Below are positions 56,998-64,000 of a DNA stretch of 64,000 bases, piece after piece (position 1 is the stretch's first letter; each line of letters begins with the position of its first letter). Position numbers and translations under genes: made by a program. The notes under the pieces were generated by a model. That model was not told where the DNA came from. It saw only the letters and a list, made by a program, of their open reading frames with translations, and did no database searches. Source of the DNA: Tetramitus jugosus (lineage: Eukaryota > Heterolobosea > Eutetramitea > Acrasida > Vahlkampfiidae); NCBI GenBank assembly GCA_937625935.1, contig OW569344.1, positions 558,001-622,000 of the forward strand. Reading direction: 5' to 3'.

Positions 56998-57070
56998 TCC
57001 TCCATGGCTCAGTTGGTAGAGCGTCAGGCTGTTAACCTGCAGGTCGTTGGTTCGAGCCCAACTGGAGGAG
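56998..57070 (+). tRNA. tRNA-Asn (GTT)
   Basis: A 73-base cloverleaf. The acceptor TCCTCCA pairs fully with TGGAGGA (57063-57069), with discriminator G. The D arm is GCTC/GAGC with an AGTTGGTA loop. The anticodon loop CTGTTAA places GTT at 57031-57033. The T arm GTTGG/CCAAC encloses TTCGAGC. The outermost anticodon-stem pair (57024 T, 57040 C) is mismatched. Internal A-box (TGGCTCAGTTGG) and B-box (GGTTCGAGCCC) promoters are good. No intron is present. A TATATATA stretch lies just upstream and a T5 terminator downstream. Confidence 0.97.
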
Positions 57071-57076
57071 AACACC

Positions 57077-57081
57077 TTTTT
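57077..57081 (+). terminator. RNA polymerase III T5 terminator of tRNA-Asn
   Basis: TTTTT begins 7 bases after the mature tRNA 3' end and lies only 33 bp before the next protein start codon. Confidence 0.75.
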
Positions 57082-57114
57082 CATTCTTCAAGCCAGCCGA
57101 AACACAAAAATTGA

Positions 57115-57732
57115 ATGCAGCCGAACGATCATACCAAGGACGTGATCTCCAACGATGAACTTTTGTTTGAGACAAGCAGGAGACGTCTTGCCATTCTTCA
57201 ACAACAGATTTCACTGAGTAACACGCTGCAACAACAAGACGATCACAACAGCAATGCCTCTGCTGTCGTATTGGACTCTTCACAGCTGGTGCTTCGCACA
57301 TTGGAACCTGATGACTATCACAAGGGTTATTTACAACTATTGTCGCAATTGACCAACGTTGGAGAGGTTGATCAAAACATGTTTGAACAGCGGTTCAATC
57401 AAATTCGACAATTGTACGGCAAAGACACTTGTTTCTTGTTTGTGATTGAGGATCGAACAAGGAGACGCATCGTAGCTTGTGCCACATTGCTCATAGAGCT
57501 AAAATTTTTGCATCAATGCAGCTCGGTTGCCCATGTGGAGGATGTGGTTGTTGATCGCGCGTATCGCGGCTACAGATTGGGTCAGAGATTAATGGATGCT
57601 TGTAAGCAAAAGGCGCAAGAACATAATTGCTACAAGATTATTCTGGATTGTTCGGAGGATGTGGCGCCGTTTTATGAGTCATGTGGCTTTGAACAGAAGG
57701 GATATCAAATGAGAATGGACTTGCCTCATTGA
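57115..57732 (+). CDS. GNA1: glucosamine-6-phosphate N-acetyltransferase (GNA1)
   Basis: A 205-residue GNAT-fold enzyme that makes N-acetylglucosamine-6-phosphate from acetyl-CoA and glucosamine-6-phosphate, a step to UDP-GlcNAc for glycans and cyst-wall polymers. The family's segments are clear: LVLRTLEPDDYHKGYLQLLS at about 61-80, TNVGEV, the strand RRIVACATLLIELKFLHQCS, and AHVEDVVVDRAYRGYRLGQR with the acetyl-CoA pyrophosphate loop (RGYRLGQ). The C terminus has CYKIILDCSEDVAPFYESCG and the QKGYQMRMDL end. The first 55 residues are an extra Gln-rich extension compared with human GNPNAT1 (184). The ATG is 44 bp after tRNA-Asn, so the promoter must overlap or lie beyond the tRNA gene. Confidence 0.95.
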   Translation: MQPNDHTKDVISNDELLFETSRRRLAILQQQISLSNTLQQQDDHNSNASAVVLDSSQLVLRTLEPDDYHKGYLQLLSQLTNVGEVDQNMFEQRFNQIRQLYGKDTCFLFVIEDRTRRRIVACATLLIELKFLHQCSSVAHVEDVVVDRAYRGYRLGQRLMDACKQKAQEHNCYKIILDCSEDVAPFYESCGFEQKGYQMRMDLPH

Positions 57733-58072
57733 TGAAAAGCTGTTCAACCACTTACAATTTGTAAATAATGTAAATATTCTGGGACAACCACTAAAATCTC
57801 GCATGACATTACAACCGCACAAATCATCGAGATGATGTGTTAGCGCTAATTGATGGATGCCTCATTTCCATTCTCGTGCACATGAATACCATTTTCTCGG
57901 AATCTAGATCGGCTTTGAAAGCAAAAAATAACTTCTGGCCTTATTTTTTGCTGCTCGCAGTGATTGATGTGAAAACATTGGTCTCGTTCTACCAATTCAG
58001 TGATCCAGCCACCAAGTATTCTCTGTGCCTGGTTCAAAAAAACATCTCAACTTTGCACAACTAACAATATCA
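57733..58072. other. 340-bp gap downstream of GNA1
   Basis: No convincing gene. It holds the GNA1 3' flank and the leader of the prominin-like gene, plus the 10-bp palindrome TTAGCGCTAA (57840-57849). A 75-codon plus-strand frame at 57837-58064 is hydrophobic but unsupported. Confidence 0.4.
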
Positions 58073-60217
58073 ATGTTGGATGTCAACTCTACCATGACAT
58101 CAACAACACTAACATCCATAACAACAGCGACAACAACTACGGCAACGAACCTTCATTATTGGCTCGTTCGTTCGTGGCCAGACGATCTTACAGATCGATC
58201 TGCGTGGAAATACTATGTGATTCATCTTTCACTGCTCGCCTCTCTCCCACTTGTCGTCTATATGGCTCTCTACAGTTGTGCCATGTGTTTCTATTGTCGT
58301 AGGTTCTGTTGTTTTCGTAATCGCAAATTATTTAGATGGGGCAAGCGAAGATCCATTTACTATTCCATTCTCAACAACAATAATACGGCTGTACTGGATG
58401 AAATGAAAGGGTTCCCGCCCAGTAAGAAATCTCTTGTATTGAATTGTATATTTTTGGTGTGTGTTGTGGCTTTGGCCACGATGCTTATTTTCAGTGCAGT
58501 TTCGTATCATGCTCGGTGGAGAGTCGTTGTGGAGTCTTCGGATCGTACGTTGCACATGGTTGATGAACGAGTGAACAAATTGAATGGGTTACTTGGATCA
58601 GAGCTCGAACAATCCGTGACAGATGCCTTCAAACAGATTGAAGATGCAAAGAATGACATGTATGTGTTCATTGATGGTGTGAGTGACATTTCCCAACGCG
58701 TTCATGATGTTCTAGGTCATTTGGAACAGACCTATGGTTTTATTAAGAATTCGAACCAACAAATCGATTTCAAAGTGAAGAAGCAAGTCATGGAAATGAG
58801 AAGAGATGCACGGTTCAAACACCCTCCAAATTACAACATTTCGAATCTGTCTGTTGATATTGATGAGATGAATGATGCTTATATGATCATGAGAAACATC
58901 CATAACAAGATTCAGAACGATCAACATTCATTGCTCATGCTCAAAGTGTCACTCAACGGATACATTTATGATTATCATCGAAAAATTGAAGACAAGGCGT
59001 CATCTGTCAGAGATAATGCGCATCCGATAATGGCGAAAGTCAATACCTATCTGAATACTACCCATTCAATCGCTGGAAGTGCCTTCAAATATATCAACAT
59101 TGCAAATCGGTCCTATTTATCGATTGTAGTCATACTGAGTGCCATTTCGCTGCTCGTGGCTCTGGTCGCATTCATTGGCATGAATGTTCAATCGTTCCAA
59201 AGCACTCAAAAGTTATCAAGAACAAAAATTCTGATACTGTTGGTCACTCTATTGTCATCTCTGTTTTTGGTAGGTGTGGCTACATTTCAACTCGTATCCT
59301 ATGTAGTGTTTGATGATTTATGTCGAGTTGAACTGAAGAGACTAGAGAGAGGGCGAGTTTCCTCCTCTCTCAATCAGGTACACTCGACTTCCCAAACAAC
59401 AGCAGAAAATGAACCAGTTGATCTACTCTATCTATTCAATCGAGTAACGACATGCTCCGGAAATCAAACTATTCTGGACGCTCTACCTGGTATATCACTC
59501 GATCAATTTAATGTTTCTCATATTACAGGGCACATGCAAGACGCTCTGGAGTTCTTCTTTGAGAAGTTTGATATCCATAGAGCGATTGCAAGTTATGAAG
59601 TCAAGTTCACTCAATTCAATCAGTACATCTCACGAGTCAACTTGGGTAATGGAAACAGAAGATTTGCTAATGTTATGAACCACATGCAAATGCTGGAACT
59701 ACAAATGAAGTCAATGGTGAACACGGAAGTAATGGAACGGCGCGTGCAAGATATCAAGGACACTGTTCAATCGATCGTGAAGAACATGACACTGGCAAAC
59801 AATGATCTAGCAAGAATAGTCAACTCACACGCACAACAAGCAAGTCAATCAATATCCGGCATACCAAAGCAGCTCTACGGCGTGAAGGATGCATGTGAAG
59901 ACGCGCTGCACTTTTGCAATGGCCGAATGGAGTACCTGATGGCTACTGTGCTGTCTTGTACTGAGTGTGCGTACATGGGAGCTTACTACTCGACAATCGA
60001 GGGAAGTGTATGTCAACAGAGCAAATTCTCCTTGCTTGGCATGCTACCCAGCTATTTCATGTCGTTCTTGTTGATTGTATTCTTGCTGTCCATTCCACTC
60101 AAGGTTTATCACCTCAAATCGGACCACAACAGACATCGTCTATTGAGTGAGCCAACAACAAGTACGAATGGACCTAAGCGGAGAAGCTCGATAATCTACT
60201 ATTCAAGTTGTGCATAA
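58073..60217 (+). CDS. five-transmembrane prominin-like membrane glycoprotein
   Basis: A 714-residue protein with five hydrophobic spans at about 47-70, 119-144, 346-372, 385-413 and 660-680. TM1 is followed by a short Cys-rich cytoplasmic loop (CAMCFYCRRFCC). Two large, mostly helical extracellular loops (about 145-345 and 414-660) carry several Asn-x-Ser/Thr sites, and paired Cys residues follow TM4 (VVFDDLC). This order and spacing is the layout of prominin (CD133), which shapes membrane protrusions and binds cholesterol; tweety-like channels share it in part. Sequence similarity beyond topology cannot be judged here. The frame opens at a GTG (58025), but ATG 58073 is the first Met. The C-terminal tail is short, basic and Ser-rich. 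Confidence 0.8.
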   Translation: MLDVNSTMTSTTLTSITTATTTTATNLHYWLVRSWPDDLTDRSAWKYYVIHLSLLASLPLVVYMALYSCAMCFYCRRFCCFRNRKLFRWGKRRSIYYSILNNNNTAVLDEMKGFPPSKKSLVLNCIFLVCVVALATMLIFSAVSYHARWRVVVESSDRTLHMVDERVNKLNGLLGSELEQSVTDAFKQIEDAKNDMYVFIDGVSDISQRVHDVLGHLEQTYGFIKNSNQQIDFKVKKQVMEMRRDARFKHPPNYNISNLSVDIDEMNDAYMIMRNIHNKIQNDQHSLLMLKVSLNGYIYDYHRKIEDKASSVRDNAHPIMAKVNTYLNTTHSIAGSAFKYINIANRSYLSIVVILSAISLLVALVAFIGMNVQSFQSTQKLSRTKILILLVTLLSSLFLVGVATFQLVSYVVFDDLCRVELKRLERGRVSSSLNQVHSTSQTTAENEPVDLLYLFNRVTTCSGNQTILDALPGISLDQFNVSHITGHMQDALEFFFEKFDIHRAIASYEVKFTQFNQYISRVNLGNGNRRFANVMNHMQMLELQMKSMVNTEVMERRVQDIKDTVQSIVKNMTLANNDLARIVNSHAQQASQSISGIPKQLYGVKDACEDALHFCNGRMEYLMATVLSCTECAYMGAYYSTIEGSVCQQSKFSLLGMLPSYFMSFLLIVFLLSIPLKVYHLKSDHNRHRLLSEPTTSTNGPKRRSSIIYYSSCA

Positions 60218-60315
60218 AAGAACGACAGTAATAAACACAATGAATAAATTTAATGTATACGATCGTCGTTTGAACTTGATGTGACACACATCCTGATATA
60301 AAATTACAAGCTAAC

Positions 60316-62496
60316 CTAGAAGGTAGTTTTGTAAGAGACAGCCAGTTGAACATTCAAATCTCTCAAGTTCTTCTCCAAACCAGCCTTCTCAACTCTATTC
60401 TTCTCAATGTGTTCTTCAAGCATGGCATACTTGCGTCTCAAGTTGTTCTCTGATTCTCTCAATTGGTTCACCTCTCTGTCCAACTTTTCAGTACTTCTCT
60501 CCTCTGATTCCATCTTTTTCAACAATCTCTCAAACTCTCTCTGCAATCGCTTCTCATTTCTCTTCTTGGTAGAAACAGAGTCGTACAACTCGTCATTCTC
60601 CCTGTTCAACTTTGCCAACTCAAGCTCCAAATCGTGCTTCTCCTTTGCCAATTGACTTGCAGTCTTTGTTTCCTGATCGACAGTCTCATTCAACTCGTTG
60701 AGTTGTTGCTTTAGTCTTTGAACCTTTGTGTCCAATAAATCTCTGACTTCATTGTCAGCTTCGACACGCTTGTTCAAATTGTCAATCTCAGTCTTGAGAA
60801 TACGATTCTTGCTGTCCATTCTTCTGTTGTCTTCAGTCAAGTCATCCAATTGACTGTTCATGTTGTCCTTTTCCAATCTGAGATCGTTCAAAGCAGTTTC
60901 AAGAGTTGCCTTTCTCTTCTTTTCACTCTCATGGAATCCCTTGACGTGATCAAGCTCAAGTTGAACCTGTTGTACTTCAAACTCTGCAGTTTGAACTGTT
61001 TGCTTCAAATTGTCCAAGTCCAACTTGAGTTGATTGAGCTCTTCTCTCGAAGCGTCGGTGCTGTTCTTGGCGGCAATTGTTTCGGAAATTGAACCTTCCA
61101 AATCATTCTTGACTTGTTCAATTTGCTTTTCGAGTTTTTGGTTGACTCGTTCGAGCACTTCCTTTTCTTCTTGTTCTTCTCTCAATGAGTCCTTCAATCG
61201 TCTCAACTCGTACTCGATTTGATGAGCCTTGTGTTGACCAGAGCTCTCATTCTCTTCTTGCAATTGCTGTTCGTGCCTCCTTCTCTTCTCCAACTCTTCC
61301 AATTCGATGCGCAATTGATGCGCAGATCGTTCATGTTCCTTGCACTCGGACAGTGCAGATTGATACTTTGATTTCTCGGATTGAGAGGTGTGAAGAGTTC
61401 GTTCAAAGTCGTCTTCAACCGTTTGTAGTCTAGCGTAAGCTTCCTTGAGCAATTGCTTCAATTGACTAGTGTTTTGTCCACGGGTAACAGGTCTCTTATA
61501 TACATCTCCACTTTCATCATCATCACTCTCACTTTCACTACTGCTGCTATAGTGTGCTGGTGCTTGTTTCTTGTTGTTGCTTCTTGTGTTGTTGTCTTTT
61601 TCTTCTTGTTCTTCTTCATCGTTGCTCTTGTTTGAACGCTTGCCAAACAGTGAATCAACAACGGTATCCACAACAGTTTCAACAATGTTTTTGGTTGTTT
61701 CCTCTTGTTCTTCTTGTTCTTGTTGTTGTTCGACTGGTGATGAATCATCTGATGATGACGATTCTTCAACAACAACAACTACTACTTCTTCTTCTTCTGC
61801 TTCATTGGTTTGTACCTCTTGTTCTTCTTCACTTGCAGCTTCCAAATTGACTGATTCTTCTACTTGTTGAACTTCTTCTTCAACAGCAATGATATCGTCT
61901 TGTTCGACAGGAGTGATTGGAGTAGTGATACTCTGATCAGCTTCTGTTTCTTGTGTAGTTGTTGATGATTCTGATGATTCGCTGACTGTTGGCTGTTGTT
62001 CTTCTTCTTCTTGTGGTTGTTGTGGTTGTTGTGGTTGCTCAACAACAACAGTATTGGATTCGGTTAAAGGAGCAGTTTCAGTCGTAGTAGTAGTAGCAGG
62101 TGCAACGGGAGTAGTAGCTTTCGATGCATCTCCCTTTATTGCAGTAAAGTGCTTCATGACACTGTTCAAGAACATGATCAACACTTTTTCATCAAAATCG
62201 TCACCTGCACTAAAATCCTCCACGTCCAACAATCTTTCAATTCCCGATTGTTCAGCAGTGTCCAACGCCCACTTGATTCTCTCTTCTCTGTTCATTGTGT
62301 TGACAATATCAGATGATGACCAATCATTTGTTGATGTTGCTGATAATGTAGTTTGACTGTGAATCAGTGCAGCAATGGCCAATCCGTCACTCGTGAAACT
62401 TGCGTTGAAATTTTCGACTGAAATGTTGTATGGTTCAGCGGATGTGATTGATTTGATCCATTTGGCAATGGCTTGTTTTTGTCTCTTTGTTGCCAT
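60316..62496 (-). CDS. calponin-homology domain and coiled-coil protein
   Basis: A 726-residue protein. Residues about 1-120 form a single calponin-homology domain: WIKSI, VENFNASFTSDGLAIAALIH, ERIKWALDTAEQSGIERLLD and FDEKVLIMFLNSVMKHF. CH domains bind actin or microtubule partners. A Glu/Gln/Thr/Val-rich acidic linker spans about 130-330. The rest is an unbroken, heptad-patterned coiled coil (about 340-720) like a myosin tail or tropomyosin, with no Pro. An actin-bundling or cortical scaffold role similar to cortexillin is plausible but inferred; cortexillins have two CH domains, this has one. The start ATG is the only Met before the CH domain. Confidence 0.88.
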   Translation of the reverse strand: MATKRQKQAIAKWIKSITSAEPYNISVENFNASFTSDGLAIAALIHSQTTLSATSTNDWSSSDIVNTMNREERIKWALDTAEQSGIERLLDVEDFSAGDDFDEKVLIMFLNSVMKHFTAIKGDASKATTPVAPATTTTTETAPLTESNTVVVEQPQQPQQPQEEEEQQPTVSESSESSTTTQETEADQSITTPITPVEQDDIIAVEEEVQQVEESVNLEAASEEEQEVQTNEAEEEEVVVVVVEESSSSDDSSPVEQQQEQEEQEETTKNIVETVVDTVVDSLFGKRSNKSNDEEEQEEKDNNTRSNNKKQAPAHYSSSSESESDDDESGDVYKRPVTRGQNTSQLKQLLKEAYARLQTVEDDFERTLHTSQSEKSKYQSALSECKEHERSAHQLRIELEELEKRRRHEQQLQEENESSGQHKAHQIEYELRRLKDSLREEQEEKEVLERVNQKLEKQIEQVKNDLEGSISETIAAKNSTDASREELNQLKLDLDNLKQTVQTAEFEVQQVQLELDHVKGFHESEKKRKATLETALNDLRLEKDNMNSQLDDLTEDNRRMDSKNRILKTEIDNLNKRVEADNEVRDLLDTKVQRLKQQLNELNETVDQETKTASQLAKEKHDLELELAKLNRENDELYDSVSTKKRNEKRLQREFERLLKKMESEERSTEKLDREVNQLRESENNLRRKYAMLEEHIEKNRVEKAGLEKNLRDLNVQLAVSYKTTF

Positions 62497-63022
62497 GTTG
62501 TTGATATTTTGTTATTGTTGTTTGTTATTGTTTGTTAATATAGATGGATATATTAGAGTCCGGTTGGTTGGTTGATGGAGGAAAGAAATGAATAGGTGGA
62601 TATGTGACAGTACAGAGCAGCAATCGTTGTTGTGAATTAAAAAAAACAAAGAGTGTTGTTTTGTGTGGTGTGCTGCTTTGTGTTTTACGGAATTGTTTTT
62701 TGTTGCCCTCTCAAACCTGTGACACCATGTTATTTTCTCTATGAGCGGATGTCAAGTGTCAATGCTGAAACTGGTTTTGATGTTTGATGTGAATGACAAC
62801 CAGTCGACTACAATGATTCGAACAAGAGTCGGACTACTTTTTTGGCGCCAAAGTGTTCACCCAAGAACTCTTGTTGTATTGTAGCAATGAAATTCTTATC
62901 TCAAGTTCTTCAAATGTGATGTGAGTACACTCACATGAAGTCTCAACATTTGATCGGAAAATAGTCCTGGCGCTGAGGGATTCAACTTTGATTTGAACTC
63001 CATTGTTGTTAAGGGAAACAAG
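62497..63022. promoter_or_regulatory. 526-bp gap with E2F-like palindrome
   Basis: No gene is seen between the CH-domain gene start and the stop of the next minus-strand gene. It contains TTTGGCGCCAAA at 62841-62852, TGTCAAGTGTCA at 62751-62762 and TGACAACC at 62795-62802, plus A-rich leader near 62500-62660. Confidence 0.4.
62841..62852. promoter_or_regulatory. E2F-like palindrome TTTGGCGCCAAA
   Basis: A perfect 12-bp palindrome with an exact TTTGGCGC core on both strands, 345 bp upstream of the CH-domain gene start. It has the same core as the NUF2 upstream palindrome. Confidence 0.45.
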
Positions 63023-64000
63023 CTATTGGCCATTGATAAAGTCCATGATGGTTTTAGCTGCTTTTTCACCTCCATTGAATGTTTGGTTGTGATTACTAGG
63101 GGATTCATTGTGATAATTGACTATTTCCTGAGCACTTTGGAACAAGTACTCGCTTGCTTGCAATACATCGCTCGTCATTTGCACGTATTTACAACGATTA
63201 GGACCTAAAGAATCCAGCAAAGCGCTTTCCAGAAGAAAATGCTCACAGAAGCCAGGTCTATCGGTGTACAGAACTCCCTTTAGCATTGATGCAGATGAGT
63301 TTCTCTGGGCAGTCAATGCCAAAATCTCTGATACAATGCCATATCCAGTCTTGCAACAAATTACATCTACAACGGACATGACATCGATCATACTGATGTT
63401 GTTGCTTGTTAGTGCATCATGAGACAGAAATAAAAGTGTGGGATGCTTTCCTTCATACTGTAAATTGATGATCACCTTCCAATTCTTTGGTAAGGATTGA
63501 TGTGACCACCATTGCTCAATATACTTATCGTCGACTAATGTTTGCTGCAGCTCTTTTCCTCCTCCAAAACTAAAGAGCATCAAGTTGCAATCGCGGTCAA
63601 TAATCTCATCAGGAAACATTGCTTGCAATATCTTTTGCTTCTTCCGCTCGAGTAACAGAGCTGATCCATCATTATCATCCACGTGCTTGTTGGCTGACGA
63701 CGCTTGAGAAACATGCACACCTGATAGCCACGAATCCAAATCAACTTGCAACACACCAGGATCACTCAATCCAGGTATTCCTCGGGCACAATACGGCAAA
63801 CGAATAAACATGTTCGTGCTGGCATATGCATCTGTTTGCAATTGTATCACTTGTTGCAAACTGTTCATTTTTTCCGATGAGAGACTCTGTCCTTCGAAAT
63901 ACTCACAATTGGAGTCTCCCGAAATGCAATGCGTCAACCAGTCAGAATACAACCAATTCCATGCAAAATTACTAACGGCAACACTGGGCACACCCATCTC
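63023..64000 (-). CDS. glycosyltransferase-like protein (L-arabinokinase N-domain type), 5'-partial
   Basis: The frame runs off the right edge of the window, so the N terminus is missing; about 325 residues are visible. The visible start (MGVPSVAVSNFAWNWLYSDW) matches the GT-B-like domain at the N terminus of plant-type arabinose kinases and related sugar-nucleotide proteins. The second half has LMLFSFGGGKELQQ and the donor-side block MSVVDVICCKTGYGIVSEIL, followed by LYTDRPGFCEHFLLES. It ends here with a stop and no GHMP kinase domain, so it is a stand-alone domain, unlike the plant fusion. The activity is unknown; nucleotide-sugar binding is inferred. Confidence 0.78.
   Translation of the reverse strand, partial: EMGVPSVAVSNFAWNWLYSDWLTHCISGDSNCEYFEGQSLSSEKMNSLQQVIQLQTDAYASTNMFIRLPYCARGIPGLSDPGVLQVDLDSWLSGVHVSQASSANKHVDDNDGSALLLERKKQKILQAMFPDEIIDRDCNLMLFSFGGGKELQQTLVDDKYIEQWWSHQSLPKNWKVIINLQYEGKHPTLLFLSHDALTSNNISMIDVMSVVDVICCKTGYGIVSEILALTAQRNSSASMLKGVLYTDRPGFCEHFLLESALLDSLGPNRCKYVQMTSDVLQASEYLFQSAQEIVNYHNESPSNHNQTFNGGEKAAKTIMDFINGQ

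Noticed and set aside
57837-58064. 75-codon hydrophobic frame before the prominin-like gene
   Set aside because: It begins within GNA1 3' flank, has no motif, and overlaps the likely leader of the next gene.
1-64000. CRISPR arrays, bacterial operons, riboswitches or prophage
   Set aside because: None is expected or seen; the genes, introns and tRNA features are nuclear eukaryotic.

Overview
The window looks like nuclear DNA of a free-living amoeboid protist. A heterolobosean of the Naegleria type is the best guess, but this is inference from style and no marker gene proves it. It has long intronless genes on both strands with gaps often below 300 bp, A-rich start contexts, the standard genetic code, a few short GT-AG introns with GTATG-type donors, and many Asn/Gln/Thr/Ser-rich protein tracts encoded by CAA/AAC/ACA repeats. 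The proteins are plainly eukaryotic: RNA polymerase II RPB5, BUD31, PUF60, ES2, NUF2, ECM29, ataxin-2, MOG1 and a pyruvate dehydrogenase kinase.

Layout. 1-9.4 kb: the 3' part of a coiled-coil gene, an SLC13/DASS anion transporter, a lysine-rich nuclear zinc-finger protein, MOG1, and an unrecognised five-exon gene that carries four of the five introns I could resolve. 9.4-21.2 kb: seven plus-strand genes in a row (small membrane protein, DHHC palmitoyltransferase, cAMP-receptor-like GPCR, HMG-box protein, ES2, PYROXD2-like oxidoreductase, PDK-like kinase); the last two are separated by only 3 bp. 21.6-37.2 kb: PUF60 and ataxin-2 are divergent; then a giant bacterial-type alpha-2-macroglobulin, BUD31, two-exon RPB5, and OLA1. 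37.3-50.1 kb: ECM29, a low-complexity protein, a membrane-anchored USP7-like protease, an unrecognised acidic nuclear-type protein, and an unrecognised helical protein. 50.1-55.5 kb: a coiled-coil protein with an acidic motif, a small ORF ending in a p97/Cdc48-binding SHP-like motif, and NUF2. 55.6-57.1 kb: a retroelement and tRNA-Asn. 57.1-64 kb: GNA1, a five-TM prominin-like protein, a calponin-homology/coiled-coil protein, and a glycosyltransferase-like gene cut by the window end.

The most striking feature is at 55.6-57.0 kb. A 1.33-kb insertion lies between NUF2 and tRNA-Asn. It is bounded by a perfect 14-bp target-site duplication, ends in a poly(A) tract, has two hairpins in its 3' untranslated part, and carries one visibly GC-richer ORF with RRM-like and coiled-coil regions. 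It reads as a compact ORF1-only non-LTR retrotransposon that inserted 28-42 bp upstream of a tRNA gene, much like the tRNA-targeted TRE5 elements of Dictyostelium.

Other points are a cytosolic-looking thioester alpha-2-macroglobulin, recurring E2F-like promoter palindromes (one next to the kinetochore gene NUF2), and the near-contiguous PYROXD2/PDK pair. Several functions converge on RNA processing (PUF60, BUD31, ES2, ataxin-2) and on proteostasis (ECM29, USP, the SHP ORF).
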